Shown in pieces: positions 17,347 through 27,933 of a stretch of DNA of 64,000 bases. Position 1 is the stretch's first letter. Every line of letters begins with the position of its first letter. The position numbers and the translations under genes are program-made. Source of the DNA: Thalassolituus marinus (GTDB lineage Bacteria; Pseudomonadota; Gammaproteobacteria; Pseudomonadales; Oceanobacteraceae); the NCBI RefSeq assembly GCF_020320395.1, contig NZ_JAEDAH010000005.1:1-64000 (forward strand). The letters are read 5' to 3'. The notes beneath the pieces were generated by a model that was not told the origin of the DNA, ran no database searches, and saw nothing but the letters and a program-made list of their open reading frames with translations.

Positions 17347-18114
17347 TTAATGAGCGGCAGCAAAAAATTGCCAGACTAAACGCATTGCCAGCAATGTCAG
17401 TACCCAGCGGAATACGTAGCGAAATTGTGTTTCCGGAATTTTTCCCAGTAATCTGAGCCCAACCAGGGTGCCAATATAGCCACAGGCAATCATAGCGGCC
17501 ATAACCGCCAGCCACTGATGGAAAGCGAATCCCGCACACATAAAGACCAGTAACTTCAATCCGTGCTGCAGACTCATAATGGCTGAAAAATTGGCGGTGT
17601 ACTGCCATTTATCCATTCCTGCTCTGCCCAGCCAGGCGGATACCAGAGGGCCAGTAGCCCCTACCAGCACGGTCATTCCGGTTGTCAGCAAACCACCACT
17701 GAACAGCCCCATGCGGGTCGAGCCTAATCCCAGCGCAGGCATTGGCCCCCAGCTAAGCCAGAGAATAAACAGACCCACCATCAGCGGAATCCAGGCCTCG
17801 TCAATGCGATTCAACAACAGGCCGCCGAGTGCTGCTGCGAGCACACTGCCACCCAGAAACCAGCCAACCTTCGACCATTGTGTATAACGCCGCGTCAGCC
17901 AGGCTCGTGATGTATTGGAACCCATCTGTACCACACCATGCACAGGAATCAGCGCCAGCGGCGGCACAATGCCGGCCATGACGGTGATCAGCAATGCGCC
18001 ACCACCAACCCCCAGCGCTGCGGTGAGCAGAGAGCCGAGAAAACTGGCCAGCAGAAGAATCAGTGCCTGTTGTTCAGTTAACCCCGCCAACAAGGGTTCC
18101 AGTCCATCCATCAT
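17347..18114 (-). CDS. TauE/SafE (TSUP) family membrane transporter
   Basis: A 255-residue inner-membrane protein with about eight hydrophobic helices in two repeats. The glycine-rich SLLTAALGVGGGALLI early in the protein is the TSUP signature. Family members export sulfite, sulfoacetate or related anions; the substrate here is unknown. It begins with ATGATG, and the first ATG overlaps the stop of the upstream SLATT gene as ATGA, so the two are translationally coupled and probably act together. Confidence 0.85.
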   Translation of the reverse strand: MMDGLEPLLAGLTEQQALILLLASFLGSLLTAALGVGGGALLITVMAGIVPPLALIPVHGVVQMGSNTSRAWLTRRYTQWSKVGWFLGGSVLAAALGGLLLNRIDEAWIPLMVGLFILWLSWGPMPALGLGSTRMGLFSGGLLTTGMTVLVGATGPLVSAWLGRAGMDKWQYTANFSAIMSLQHGLKLLVFMCAGFAFHQWLAVMAAMIACGYIGTLVGLRLLGKIPETQFRYVFRWVLTLLAMRLVWQFFAAAH

Positions 18115-18662
18115 GGTTTCCGGCGGCTGCGCATAAAGGCTCTGGCCTGGGTATATTCTACCGGCGATACGACAAAACTCTCTGCCCGCTCATTGATATC
18201 TGCGTACAGATCATTGAGACGCGGCAACTCCTGCGCCAGCGCATCAAGCGTCATCAGACCATCCTGGGTTAACGCCAGCAGACGCTCGCACTCGCGCGCC
18301 AACGCCAGGTAATCATTGCCAACGTCGCGGTGACCGGCAGCATGCTTTTTGAAATCAAAGAACGTCTGCACACCACCCAGCGCTGCTGCCAGCAAAGCCA
18401 GTACCGCGCCGGCCCACTTTCCCCAATCGGGCAATTCAGCCTGAAGCAAGGTAAAGAATACCGAGCCCAACAGCAGGTTAATGATGATTGCAGGCACACC
18501 ACAGAGAACGTGCAGCTTACGGCGGCGCAGTGACGCATAGAAGTGACCGTGCTTACCCAGCTCGGCGTTATCGCGTAAATGACTGACCAGCGCCAGCACA
18601 GATGAGCCATTCTGACTATCAGGCAGTGGCGTAAGACTGGCTGCATTGTCCTGTGACGACAT
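18111..18662 (-). CDS. SLATT-like two-TM membrane protein
   Basis: A 183-residue protein with two hydrophobic helices (about 51-73 and 81-101) and a soluble helical C-terminal half. The order RRRKLHVL, TM, TM, then GGVQTFFDFKKHAAGHRDVGNDYLAL in part (FFDFKKHAAGHR) resembles SLATT/DUF4231 domains. These are known as predicted pore-forming effectors beside nucleotide-synthesising defence enzymes, and also as solo proteins. No SMODS, TIR or nuclease gene is near, and the gene is instead coupled to a TSUP transporter. A housekeeping or transport-accessory role is therefore as likely as defence. Family assignment is by eye. Confidence 0.6.
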   Translation of the reverse strand: MSSQDNAASLTPLPDSQNGSSVLALVSHLRDNAELGKHGHFYASLRRRKLHVLCGVPAIIINLLLGSVFFTLLQAELPDWGKWAGAVLALLAAALGGVQTFFDFKKHAAGHRDVGNDYLALARECERLLALTQDGLMTLDALAQELPRLNDLYADINERAESFVVSPVEYTQARAFMRSRRKP

Positions 18663-18820
18663 AATGGCGCTTTATTCCCTGTCTGTTAACTCTGGCGCAG
18701 ACTACCTCAGCGACCGGAACGGGTAAACCTTTTCAAAACGGGCCCTGAGGAGTAGCCTGAAGACTTACGATCAGTAGGGATAAGGGCTCGTCCCATTGTC
18801 TCTTATGCCGGACACGCACT

Positions 18821-19645
18821 ATGAAAAACCTGGATCTGCTGTTAGCCCTTTGCTTGTCCCTTTGCACTTCTCTTGTTGCGACAGCCGATCATCCGACGTC
18901 GGTTCGCGTAGCGCTATATCCTTACGAGCCTTTTGTAGCCGTCGATGAACAGGGACAGTTTCACGGGCTGGCTGCTGATTTGATTACCCTCCTCAACAGC
19001 CATCAGCAGGAACTTCACTTTACCAGCTATCCGATATCACCAAAGCGGCGTTTCGATGCTTTTGAACAGCACGAGTTTGATATCATTCTTTTCGAAAACC
19101 CGCAGTGGGGATGGCAAAACATTGAACACCAGATTTCCGAGCCGTTCTTTTATGATCGTGATGTTTATGTTGCCTTACAGGGAGAAGACCGTGATGAATC
19201 GTACTTCAACGACATTTCGCGGTTAAAGATTCTGGCTATTTCCGGATTCCACTATGGCTTTGCCGAATTTAATGCGGATGAACAATATCTGGAGCAGAAT
19301 TTCGACATCGTTTTCAGCTGGTCTTATATGAAAAACTTGGAAATGCTGTGTGACAGGCAGGGAGACGTCACCATCATAAGCTGGGCGTATCTGAGGGACT
19401 TTATACAGAAACATCCGGATAAGGCAGCAGATTTCCTGATATCTCAGCGCTCGGATAATCAATTTAAACATCAGGCAATTATTCACCCGAGATCACCTGC
19501 TGATTCGGGGAAACTCAACAGGATATTCTCTGAACTGAAAACAAATGGTCAGCTGGCTGAATTATTTCAGCGCTACAATGCTCTCGACTGCGACGACTTG
19601 AATTCAGTTATGCACGACAAACAGATACAGGCTTTATGCCTTTGA
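18821..19645 (+). CDS. Periplasmic solute-binding protein, family-3-like
   Basis: A 274-residue exported protein. The signal peptide is MKNLDLLLALCLSLCTSLV then ATA. The opening VRVALYPYEPFVAVDEQGQFHGLAADL holds the usual first strand and xxGxxxDL motif of SBP_bac_3 proteins (LAADLITLL), and YNALDCDD ends the fold. No permease or ATPase is adjacent, so it may serve a distant transporter or a sensor. Its last 73 bases overlap the convergent CWC gene. Confidence 0.72.
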   Translation: MKNLDLLLALCLSLCTSLVATADHPTSVRVALYPYEPFVAVDEQGQFHGLAADLITLLNSHQQELHFTSYPISPKRRFDAFEQHEFDIILFENPQWGWQNIEHQISEPFFYDRDVYVALQGEDRDESYFNDISRLKILAISGFHYGFAEFNADEQYLEQNFDIVFSWSYMKNLEMLCDRQGDVTIISWAYLRDFIQKHPDKAADFLISQRSDNQFKHQAIIHPRSPADSGKLNRIFSELKTNGQLAELFQRYNALDCDDLNSVMHDKQIQALCL

Positions 19646-19806
19646 TCGACAGGCACTTTATCCAGTAAAGCCTGTGGAATGCTTACATCGGCAGAAAAGC
19701 ACCAGCACGTTTGTTCAACGCTCGCTTGTTTAAGACCACAGCGATTTTCTTCGCCGCACAGCGGACAGATAGCATCATCCGGCTTCACTGCAGAAATATT
19801 TTCCAT
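19573..19806 (-). CDS. Cysteine-rich CWC family protein
   Basis: A 77-residue protein with the Cys_rich_CWC pattern: CPLCGEENRCG (12-24), CWC (34-36) and KACICLSC near the end, eight or so cysteines in all, presumably binding zinc. Function of the family is unknown. ATG 19806 follows GGGGGA at suitable spacing. The 3' end runs 73 bases into the convergent binding-protein gene. Confidence 0.75.
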   Translation of the reverse strand: MENISAVKPDDAICPLCGEENRCGLKQASVEQTCWCFSADVSIPQALLDKVPVDQRHKACICLSCITEFKSSQSRAL

Positions 19807-19830
19807 TCATTTCCCCCGTGCAAAGCGCAT

Positions 19831-19860
19831 AAAAAAACGGGGCATTAAGCCCCGCTTTTT
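19831..19860 (-). terminator. argG terminator
   Basis: CGGGGC and GCCCCG enclose ATTAA, flanked by seven A on one side and five T on the other, 22 bases past the argG stop. It would work on the minus strand and perhaps on both. Confidence 0.85.
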
Positions 19861-19881
19861 ACAGCTCAGAAAGTAGCAATC

Positions 19882-21099
19882 TTACAGCAGATCACGACCT
19901 TTTTTAGCTGCAGTACGCAGACGCAGAGCGTTCAGTTTAATGAAGCCTTCTGCGTCTTTCTGGTTGTATGCACCAGCATCGTCTTCGAATGTAGCGATCG
20001 CTTCATCGAACAGAGAGTCTTCTGACTTACGACCAACAACGATTACGTTGCCTTTGTACAGTTTCAGACGCACTTCACCGTTAACAACTTTCTGCGTTTC
20101 ATCGATGGCTGCCTGCAGCATCTTACGCTCTGGCGACCACCAGTAACCGTTGTAGATCAGCTCTGCGTATTTAGGCATCAGAGAGTCTTTCAGGTGCGCA
20201 GCTTCACGGTCCAGGGTAATAGACTCAATTGCACGGTGTGCTTTCAGCAGCACAGTACCGGCTGGAGTCTCGTAACAACCACGGGCTTTCATGCCCACGT
20301 AGCGGTTTTCTACGATATCCACACGGCCAATACCGTTCGCACCAGCCAGCTTGTTCAGCTCTTCCATAATGGTCGCTGGTGATTTTTCTTCACCATTGAT
20401 AGCAACCGGGTCACCGTTCTTGAAGGTGATGTTCAGGTAAGTCGCTTCGTTTGGCGCATTTTCAGGAGATACAGACCACAGCCACATATCTTCTTCTGGC
20501 TCTGCCCATGGATCTTCGATCAGATCACCTTCGTAAGAGATGTGCAGCAGGTTAGCGTCCATAGAGTATGGGGACTTCTTACCTTTCTTCTTCTCTACGT
20601 GGATGTTGTGCTCATCACAGTACGCCATCAGCTTCTCACGGGAGTTCAGATCCCATTCACGCCATGGAGCAATCACTTTAACGCCTGGTTTCAGAGCGTA
20701 GGCACCCAGTTCGAAACGCACCTGGTCGTTACCTTTACCGGTCGCACCGTGAGCAATCGCGTCTGCGCCGGTCTCGTTAGCAATCTCGATCAGACGCTTG
20801 GAGATCAGTGGACGAGCAATGGAAGTACCCAGCAGGTATTCGCCTTCGTAGATGGTGTTCGCACGGAACATCGGGAATACGAAGTCACGGGCAAACTCTT
20901 CACGCAGGTCGTCGATATAGATTTCTTTGATGCCCAGAGCCTCGGCTTTCGCACGTGCTGGCTCAACTTCTTCGCCCTGGCCCAGGTCAGCAGTAAAGGT
21001 TACGACTTCACACTTGTACTCTTCTTGCAGCCACTTGGCGATCACTGAGGTATCGAGACCACCGGAATAGGCCAGCACCACTTTTTTGATGTCTGACAT
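19882..21099 (-). CDS. argG: Argininosuccinate synthase
   Basis: A 405-residue cytosolic enzyme joining citrulline and aspartate with ATP, the penultimate step of arginine synthesis. The P-loop-like SGGLDTS is at 12-18, [13 protein letters not shown] marks the citrulline/Asp site in the middle, and the length is typical of the bacterial 400-residue class. ATG 21099 is the conserved start ([14 protein letters not shown]) with GGAG upstream. It lies downstream of motY on the same strand, an order I recall from Pseudomonas. Confidence 0.97.
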   Translation of the reverse strand: MSDIKKVVLAYSGGLDTSVIAKWLQEEYKCEVVTFTADLGQGEEVEPARAKAEALGIKEIYIDDLREEFARDFVFPMFRANTIYEGEYLLGTSIARPLISKRLIEIANETGADAIAHGATGKGNDQVRFELGAYALKPGVKVIAPWREWDLNSREKLMAYCDEHNIHVEKKKGKKSPYSMDANLLHISYEGDLIEDPWAEPEEDMWLWSVSPENAPNEATYLNITFKNGDPVAINGEEKSPATIMEELNKLAGANGIGRVDIVENRYVGMKARGCYETPAGTVLLKAHRAIESITLDREAAHLKDSLMPKYAELIYNGYWWSPERKMLQAAIDETQKVVNGEVRLKLYKGNVIVVGRKSEDSLFDEAIATFEDDAGAYNQKDAEGFIKLNALRLRTAAKKGRDLL

Positions 21100-21226
21100 G
21101 GAACACTCCAGGATTGTTAAATTTTGCAAGGCCAGCGAACACTCGCCAGCCTCAGAATCGAAAGGGGCAATATTGTACTGGTTGTGTACAGCTTAGCCAA
21201 CCGTGATATGTCGCACTGCGGCGTGA

Positions 21227-22165
21227 TTATTGTGAGGACGAGCCGGAATCGGCGGTATTCACCTTGCGATTGGTGGGACGGAAAATCAGATGCTCCGGAA
21301 TCGGCATATCTTTACGCTGCTCCAGTCGGATAGTGACACGTCGGTTCTCTGCCCTGCCCTGCGCCGTTTTGTTGGTTGCCACCGGGTAGCGGTCACCGTG
21401 GAAACGGGTCGTGATCATGTCCGGATCGATACCCTGCTTTATAAAGTAGCGTTCCACGTCTTCTACCCTGGCTTTGGACATCTGACGGTTATCATAGCGC
21501 CGGCCAAGTCCATCGGAATGACCATCGAGATACACAGCAAATACCCGCGGGTCATTTTTGATGTAGAAAATAATCTTATCGAGAACTTTCATATCGCGCG
21601 CATCAACCGCCTGTTCGCCAGAGCCAAAATAGACCTTTGAACGATCAACCTGTCCAAAATTCAGCGGCAACAACTGTTTTACGCACTCCATATAATCCTG
21701 GTAGTACTGATCAAATTCCACTGCCGATACATGCACCTGCACAAAACGGTCATCGTCGTAATAGGTATGGTGACTGATTGCCGGCCATTTACCTTCCAGC
21801 AAGGCATGCAGAAACTGGTTGGTGCGGCGTGTATCAAGGGTCAGATTGGGTGATTCCTTAACCAGCTTACTGGTGCCCAGGTTCTCACTACGGGTCGCAG
21901 GCTGCCAGGGCGGTGGCAGAATACTGACCTGAGCCTTGCTGTAGTCCATCAGGTTACGCAGGGTTTCGAGACGAAATTCCACATCTTCACCGGCCTGATG
22001 ATAAAACACCGCCTGACCGTAGCCTGGTATTTCCTGCTCAAAACGGCATTCAAACACCGAGCCACTGACGGCCCAGCGCGTCGTACCGACGGAGCCGCCG
22101 TATTCAAGCGCTGCCGATGCCGGCAGAGACAGGGTAGCCAGCAGATAGATTGCCAGTCTGATCAT
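21227..22165 (-). CDS. motY: Flagellar motor protein MotY (OmpA-like)
   Basis: A 312-residue exported protein that forms the T ring around the polar flagellar motor and helps anchor stators. A signal peptide (MIRLAIYLLATLSLPASA) is followed by the MotY N-domain with FECRFEQEIPGYGQAVF and a C-terminal OmpA-type peptidoglycan domain (VYLDGHSDGLGRRYDNRQMS, and RAENRRVTI). ATG 22165 gives the clean signal peptide; a GTG at 22192 is possible. A sigma-28 promoter matching consensus exactly lies upstream, giving strong support for a flagellar role. Confidence 0.9.
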   Translation of the reverse strand: MIRLAIYLLATLSLPASAALEYGGSVGTTRWAVSGSVFECRFEQEIPGYGQAVFYHQAGEDVEFRLETLRNLMDYSKAQVSILPPPWQPATRSENLGTSKLVKESPNLTLDTRRTNQFLHALLEGKWPAISHHTYYDDDRFVQVHVSAVEFDQYYQDYMECVKQLLPLNFGQVDRSKVYFGSGEQAVDARDMKVLDKIIFYIKNDPRVFAVYLDGHSDGLGRRYDNRQMSKARVEDVERYFIKQGIDPDMITTRFHGDRYPVATNKTAQGRAENRRVTIRLEQRKDMPIPEHLIFRPTNRKVNTADSGSSSQ

Positions 22166-22216
22166 AAATATCGCCCGCTGCCGCAGCAGCACCCAGAAAA
22201 CAGAATCACGTAGAGG

Positions 22217-22243
22217 TTATCGGCCGCTGCAGCAGTAAATTTA
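22217..22243 (-). promoter_or_regulatory. Sigma-28 (FliA) promoter of motY
   Basis: On the minus strand TAAA (22243-22240) is followed after exactly 15 bases by GCCGATAA (22224-22217). This is the full FliA consensus, 52 bases before the motY ATG. Confidence 0.88.
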
Positions 22244-22336
22244 ACCGACAATCTCCACTAATACGGTTTGATTAGTGTCAGCCAGCGCTTACCGGTACAA
22301 TGCGCCTCCATTAATTCTAGCCAAAGGTTGAGCATT

Positions 22337-23374
22337 ATGACTGAGCGTCTGACGATTACCCGCCCCGATGACTGGCACCTGCATGTGCGCGATGGCGCCG
22401 TGCTGGAATATACAGTGCCGGCAACTGCCCGGGTGATGAAGCGCGCGATTATCATGCCGAACCTGCAGCCACCGGTGATGAACGCCGAGCAGGCACTGGA
22501 ATACCGTGACCGTATTCTGTCCCGTGTCCCCCAGGGGCTGGTGTTCAACCCTCTGATGGTGCTGTACCTGACCGATAACACTACCCCGGAAATGATCGCC
22601 GAAGCGAAAGCCAGTGGTCACGTGGTCGCCGTTAAACTGTATCCGGCCGGCGCTACCACCAACTCGGCTTCCGGCGTAACGGACCTGGGTAAACTTGACC
22701 ATATTGCTGCCGCTCTGGCGGAAAACGATATGCCACTGCTGGTACACGGTGAAGTCACCCAGAATCACGTCGATATTTTCGATCGTGAAAAAGAATTCCT
22801 CGATACCATTCTGGCACCACTGGTCAGCCGTCACCCGAATCTGAAAGTGGTGGTTGAGCACATCACCACCAAAGACGCCGCAGAATTTGTTATGAGTCAG
22901 GGCGATAACGTGGGTGCCACCATCACTGTTCAGCATCTGGCGTACAACCGCAACCACATGCTGGTTGGCGGCATCAAACCGCACTTCTACTGCCTGCCGA
23001 TTCTCAAGCGCAACATCCACCAGCAAGCGCTGCAGGATGCGGTGATCAGCGGCAATCCTAAATTTTTCCTCGGTACAGACAGTGCCCCTCACGCCAAAGG
23101 CGCCAAAGAATCGGCGTGTGGTTGTGCTGGCTGCTACACCGCTTACGGTGCTATCGAGCTGTATGCAGAAATTTTTGAAGATCTGGGCGTTCTCGATAAG
23201 TTTGAAGCATTTGCCAGCTTCAACGGCCCTGATTTCTACGGTATGCCTCGCAACACAGACGAAATCACGCTGGTGAAAGAGTCCTGGCGAGTGCCGTCCG
23301 AAATGCCGTTCGGAAACGATGTGATTGTGCCGCTGCGTGCTGGCGAAACCCTGCGCTGGAAACTGGAGTACTGA
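22337..23374 (+). CDS. pyrC: Dihydroorotase
   Basis: A 345-residue zinc enzyme closing carbamoyl-aspartate to dihydroorotate in pyrimidine synthesis. The metal motif DWHLHVRDG is at 12-20, the carbamylated lysine lies in [14 protein letters not shown], and later metal histidines are in LVHGE and EHITT. It is the short E. coli-type dihydroorotase. ATG 22337 has an AAGGTTGAG site. It heads an operon with rnt two bases after its stop and yacL beyond, and is divergent from motY. Confidence 0.96.
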   Translation: MTERLTITRPDDWHLHVRDGAVLEYTVPATARVMKRAIIMPNLQPPVMNAEQALEYRDRILSRVPQGLVFNPLMVLYLTDNTTPEMIAEAKASGHVVAVKLYPAGATTNSASGVTDLGKLDHIAAALAENDMPLLVHGEVTQNHVDIFDREKEFLDTILAPLVSRHPNLKVVVEHITTKDAAEFVMSQGDNVGATITVQHLAYNRNHMLVGGIKPHFYCLPILKRNIHQQALQDAVISGNPKFFLGTDSAPHAKGAKESACGCAGCYTAYGAIELYAEIFEDLGVLDKFEAFASFNGPDFYGMPRNTDEITLVKESWRVPSEMPFGNDVIVPLRAGETLRWKLEY

Positions 23375-23376
23375 GG

Positions 23377-24033
23377 GTGAGCGAAGAAAAACAGGAAAAA
23401 ACTATGATGGCACAACGCTTCCGCGGCTTTTTACCCGTGGTCGTGGATGTTGAGACCGGCGGCTTCGAGGCAGAAACCGACGCCCTGCTGGAAATTGCCA
23501 TGGTCACACTGCGTATGGATGAGGATGGCTACCTGCATCCCAACGAGACCATGAGTGCCAATATCCATCCGTTTGACGGCGCCAACCTGCAACAGGAAGC
23601 GCTGGACTTCACAGGGATCGACCCGTTTGATCCTGAGCGCGATGCCGAATTCGAAATCGATGCCCTGAGCAGCATGTTCCAGACAGTACGTCGTGAAATT
23701 AAAGCCAACGGCTGTAACCGCGCTGTACTGGTGGGTCACAACGCCCATTTCGATCATGGTTTCCTGCGAGCAGCGGTAGCCCGCAACGATATCAAGCGCG
23801 ATCCGTTTCACCCGTTTTCATCGTTTGATACCGCCTCCATTGCTGCGATCGCTCTTGGCCATACCGTGCTGGCGAAAAGTTGCAAAATGGCCGGAATCGA
23901 CTTTGATAACAGCGAGGCACACAGTGCCGCTTACGACACTTACAAAACAGCAGAGCTGTTCTGCTTTATTGTGAACCGTTACAAAGACCTGGGTGGCTGG
24001 CCAATCGCGTCTGCTGAAGACATCGACGACTGA
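23377..24033 (+). CDS. rnt: Ribonuclease T
   Basis: A 218-residue DEDD 3'-5' exoribonuclease that matures the 3' ends of tRNA and other small RNAs. The Exo motifs are DVETGGFEAETDALLEIA in part (DVETGG), HNAHFDHGF and HSAAYD. Start is either GTG 23377, two bases after pyrC, or ATG 23404 behind AGGA; the N-terminal nine residues are variable in the family, so both are possible. Operon with pyrC, as I recall in Pseudomonas. Confidence 0.94.
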   Translation: MSEEKQEKTMMAQRFRGFLPVVVDVETGGFEAETDALLEIAMVTLRMDEDGYLHPNETMSANIHPFDGANLQQEALDFTGIDPFDPERDAEFEIDALSSMFQTVRREIKANGCNRAVLVGHNAHFDHGFLRAAVARNDIKRDPFHPFSSFDTASIAAIALGHTVLAKSCKMAGIDFDNSEAHSAAYDTYKTAELFCFIVNRYKDLGGWPIASAEDIDD

Positions 24034-24057
24034 CACCCCACTGCTACAGAACCCTTT

Positions 24058-24429
24058 ATGGATTTTCGCTTTTACTACAACGACCGGCAGCTACCCTGTG
24101 CGCGACTGTCTATGGATCACGAGGCCTTTGGCCTGTGGCTCAGTGACGACCTCAGTGATGATGGCACCCGCCTGGCAGAACTTATTGAAGCCATTGATGC
24201 CATCATCGAAGGCCGCAAACCGGAGTACGAATGGCGTGGTCAGGATTTCCTGCTGCGTCTGAACCGTGATGATGCTGAAGTCATCGCGTTAGAACTGCTG
24301 CAGGAACACTCACTGGAAGACCTGGAAGACGAAGACCTCGACTTCTACGACGCCGAGTCTCGCGCAATGTGTGGCCTGGAAGACTTCCGTGACCTGCTGA
24401 TCGAATGGCGTGATTTTCTCGAAGAATAA
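24058..24429 (+). CDS. yacL: UPF0231 family protein YacL
   Basis: A 123-residue acidic protein of the gammaproteobacterial YacL family. It opens MDFRFYYNDRQLPCARLSMDHEAFGLWL in the family's way (MDHE; xxWL) and carries LDFYDAESRAMCGLEDF near the end, like YDEESLSLCGVEDF of E. coli YacL. Function is unknown. It follows rnt by 24 bases and precedes a terminator, so it is the last gene of the pyrC operon. Confidence 0.85.
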   Translation: MDFRFYYNDRQLPCARLSMDHEAFGLWLSDDLSDDGTRLAELIEAIDAIIEGRKPEYEWRGQDFLLRLNRDDAEVIALELLQEHSLEDLEDEDLDFYDAESRAMCGLEDFRDLLIEWRDFLEE

Positions 24430-24434
24430 GCCAG

Positions 24435-24456
24435 TTCAGGGCCTCTGCGCCCTGAA
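24435..24456 (+). terminator. Terminator of the pyrC-rnt-yacL operon
   Basis: TTCAGGGC and GCCCTGAA pair around CTCTGC, five bases after the yacL stop. The T run is weak. Confidence 0.6.
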
Positions 24457-24504
24457 TACCCTCACAATTGCTATGACTTTTCAGTGGGAAGCAACATCAA
24501 TAGA

Positions 24505-24518
24505 TTGATTTACATCAA
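24505..24518. promoter_or_regulatory. FNR/Anr-type box upstream of katG
   Basis: TTGATTTACATCAA fits TTGAT-N4-ATCAA perfectly. A TATAGT hexamer at 24530-24535 would place the box over the -35 region, a repressing position. It lies 151 bases before katG. Confidence 0.55.
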
Positions 24519-24648
24519 TTTTATTTTTTTATAGTTTTTTCCTAACAACTGTATTGCTACAACCAATTCGGCAAACGGCTGCAGCTCTCCTATTCTGGAT
24601 TCATCACTTAACGACGCCCGCCAGGGCAGGCATCACAGAGATCGCTGA

Positions 24649-26850
<2,202 letters not shown>

Positions 26851-26864
26851 GCACGCTTCCCACA

Positions 26865-26898
26865 AAAAGGGCAGTCCGGGAAACCGGACTGCCCTTTT
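26865..26898. terminator. Bidirectional terminator after katG
   Basis: Fifteen-base perfect arms beginning AAAAGGGCAGTCCGG (26865-26879) and ending in TTTT (26898) enclose GAAA. It sits between convergent genes and can serve both. Confidence 0.9.
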
Positions 26899-26917
26899 CT
26901 GTTTATGGCATAGCGTG

Positions 26918-27797
26918 TTACTCAATACGCAACCACAGGCGCTGATCATCCAGCGGCGTTTTATCTGGCAATAACGGATTAGTCAGATGAAAGATCGTAC
27001 TGTCACGCAGACGACCCAGAGGAAAAATCTGCCGTGTCGTTTCGTGCTGCTGCATAAAGCGCCACAACTCGCCACTGTCGACCAGTTGATTCATTCCTGT
27101 TTCCAGTCGCTTCAGCAGTTGAGGATTGTCCTGTGCCACAAAGAAGTACATAGGAAACGGATAGCTCAGGAGCAGTCGGTCATAGGCCATAAGATCATGG
27201 CGCTGCACATTACCGACCTCGGCGTAAACCTCATTTAACCCTCGCGGGAAATAATCGCAACGTCCGCTTTGCAGCATGTTGTACATCACCTCAAACAGGG
27301 TAACGCGCTGCACCCGGTAGTGATTAGCTTCCAGAATATCGGAATCCGGCCAGTGATCCCCCCTGACAGGCGAGCATCGCCTGTAACTGCCGGTCATTTT
27401 CAATCGCATCAAAACGCGCTTTATCGGCACGGCGGATGACCGGCACCCGCCCCCCGAGCAGACCACCGTACAAAGGCACCCGCACCGGAGCCACCGGTAA
27501 TTCCCGATCGGGATTGGTTCCCGCCCAGAAGACATCAATCTGATGATCTGTCAGCGCCTGAAATGCCCGCGCCTGACTGAAACGTAAGCGACTGGTCTCA
27601 ACCCTTGCCGGGCCGAACTCGTCTTCTGTCACTTCAATAACGCGCTGCAGGAGGTCAATGAAATAACGGTGGCTGCCATCCAGTGTTGTGCGCTGGGGCT
27701 GCACCCGAATCAGCGCAGAATCCGCCGCAGAAGATAACGGTATATTGAAGACCAGCAGAGCAACCATCAAACAGGGAAAACGCAGTATGGCTGGCAT
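26918..27797 (-). pseudogene. Periplasmic solute-binding protein, frameshifted
   Basis: One exported binding-protein-like gene is split across two frames. The first part (27797-27324) has a signal peptide (MPAILRFPCLMVALLVFNIPLSSA, cleaved near AD) and reads to MLACQ. The second part resumes as GDHWPDSDILEANHYRVQRV in another frame and ends at 26918. The break coincides with six G on the coding strand (27363-27358); with five G the two parts join without loss at Q-G-D-H-W. Family-3-like binding proteins are typical relatives (about 290 residues when joined). It may be a recent mutation, a phase-variable tract or a sequencing error. Confidence 0.75.
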
Positions 27798-27883
27798 AAA
27801 CAGGCCTCAGCAGAAAGAGCTAACTTATCCCAAAAAGATAGCACATCGCTGAACGAGCACGCTCAGGTACAGGAAGCAGACAT

Positions 27884-27910
27884 AAAAAAAGCCGCCCGGA
27901 GGCGGCTTTT
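27884..27910 (-). terminator. Terminator of the pnt operon
   Basis: GCCGCC and GGCGGC enclose CGGA, with seven A on one side and four T on the other, 24 bases beyond the pntB stop. Confidence 0.9.
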
Positions 27911-27933
27911 CTGTATCTGCGGTAAGTCTGTAA

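Noticed and set aside
18111-18662. SLATT protein as part of a CBASS-like defence island
   Set aside because: No cyclase, SLOG, TIR or nuclease gene occurs within 10 kb and neighbours are ordinary metabolic genes; only the family likeness is kept.
22266-22279. TTGATTAGTGTCAG near pyrC, close to a DNR box
   Set aside because: One outer base is wrong and there is no reason for oxygen or NO control of pyrC; treated as chance.
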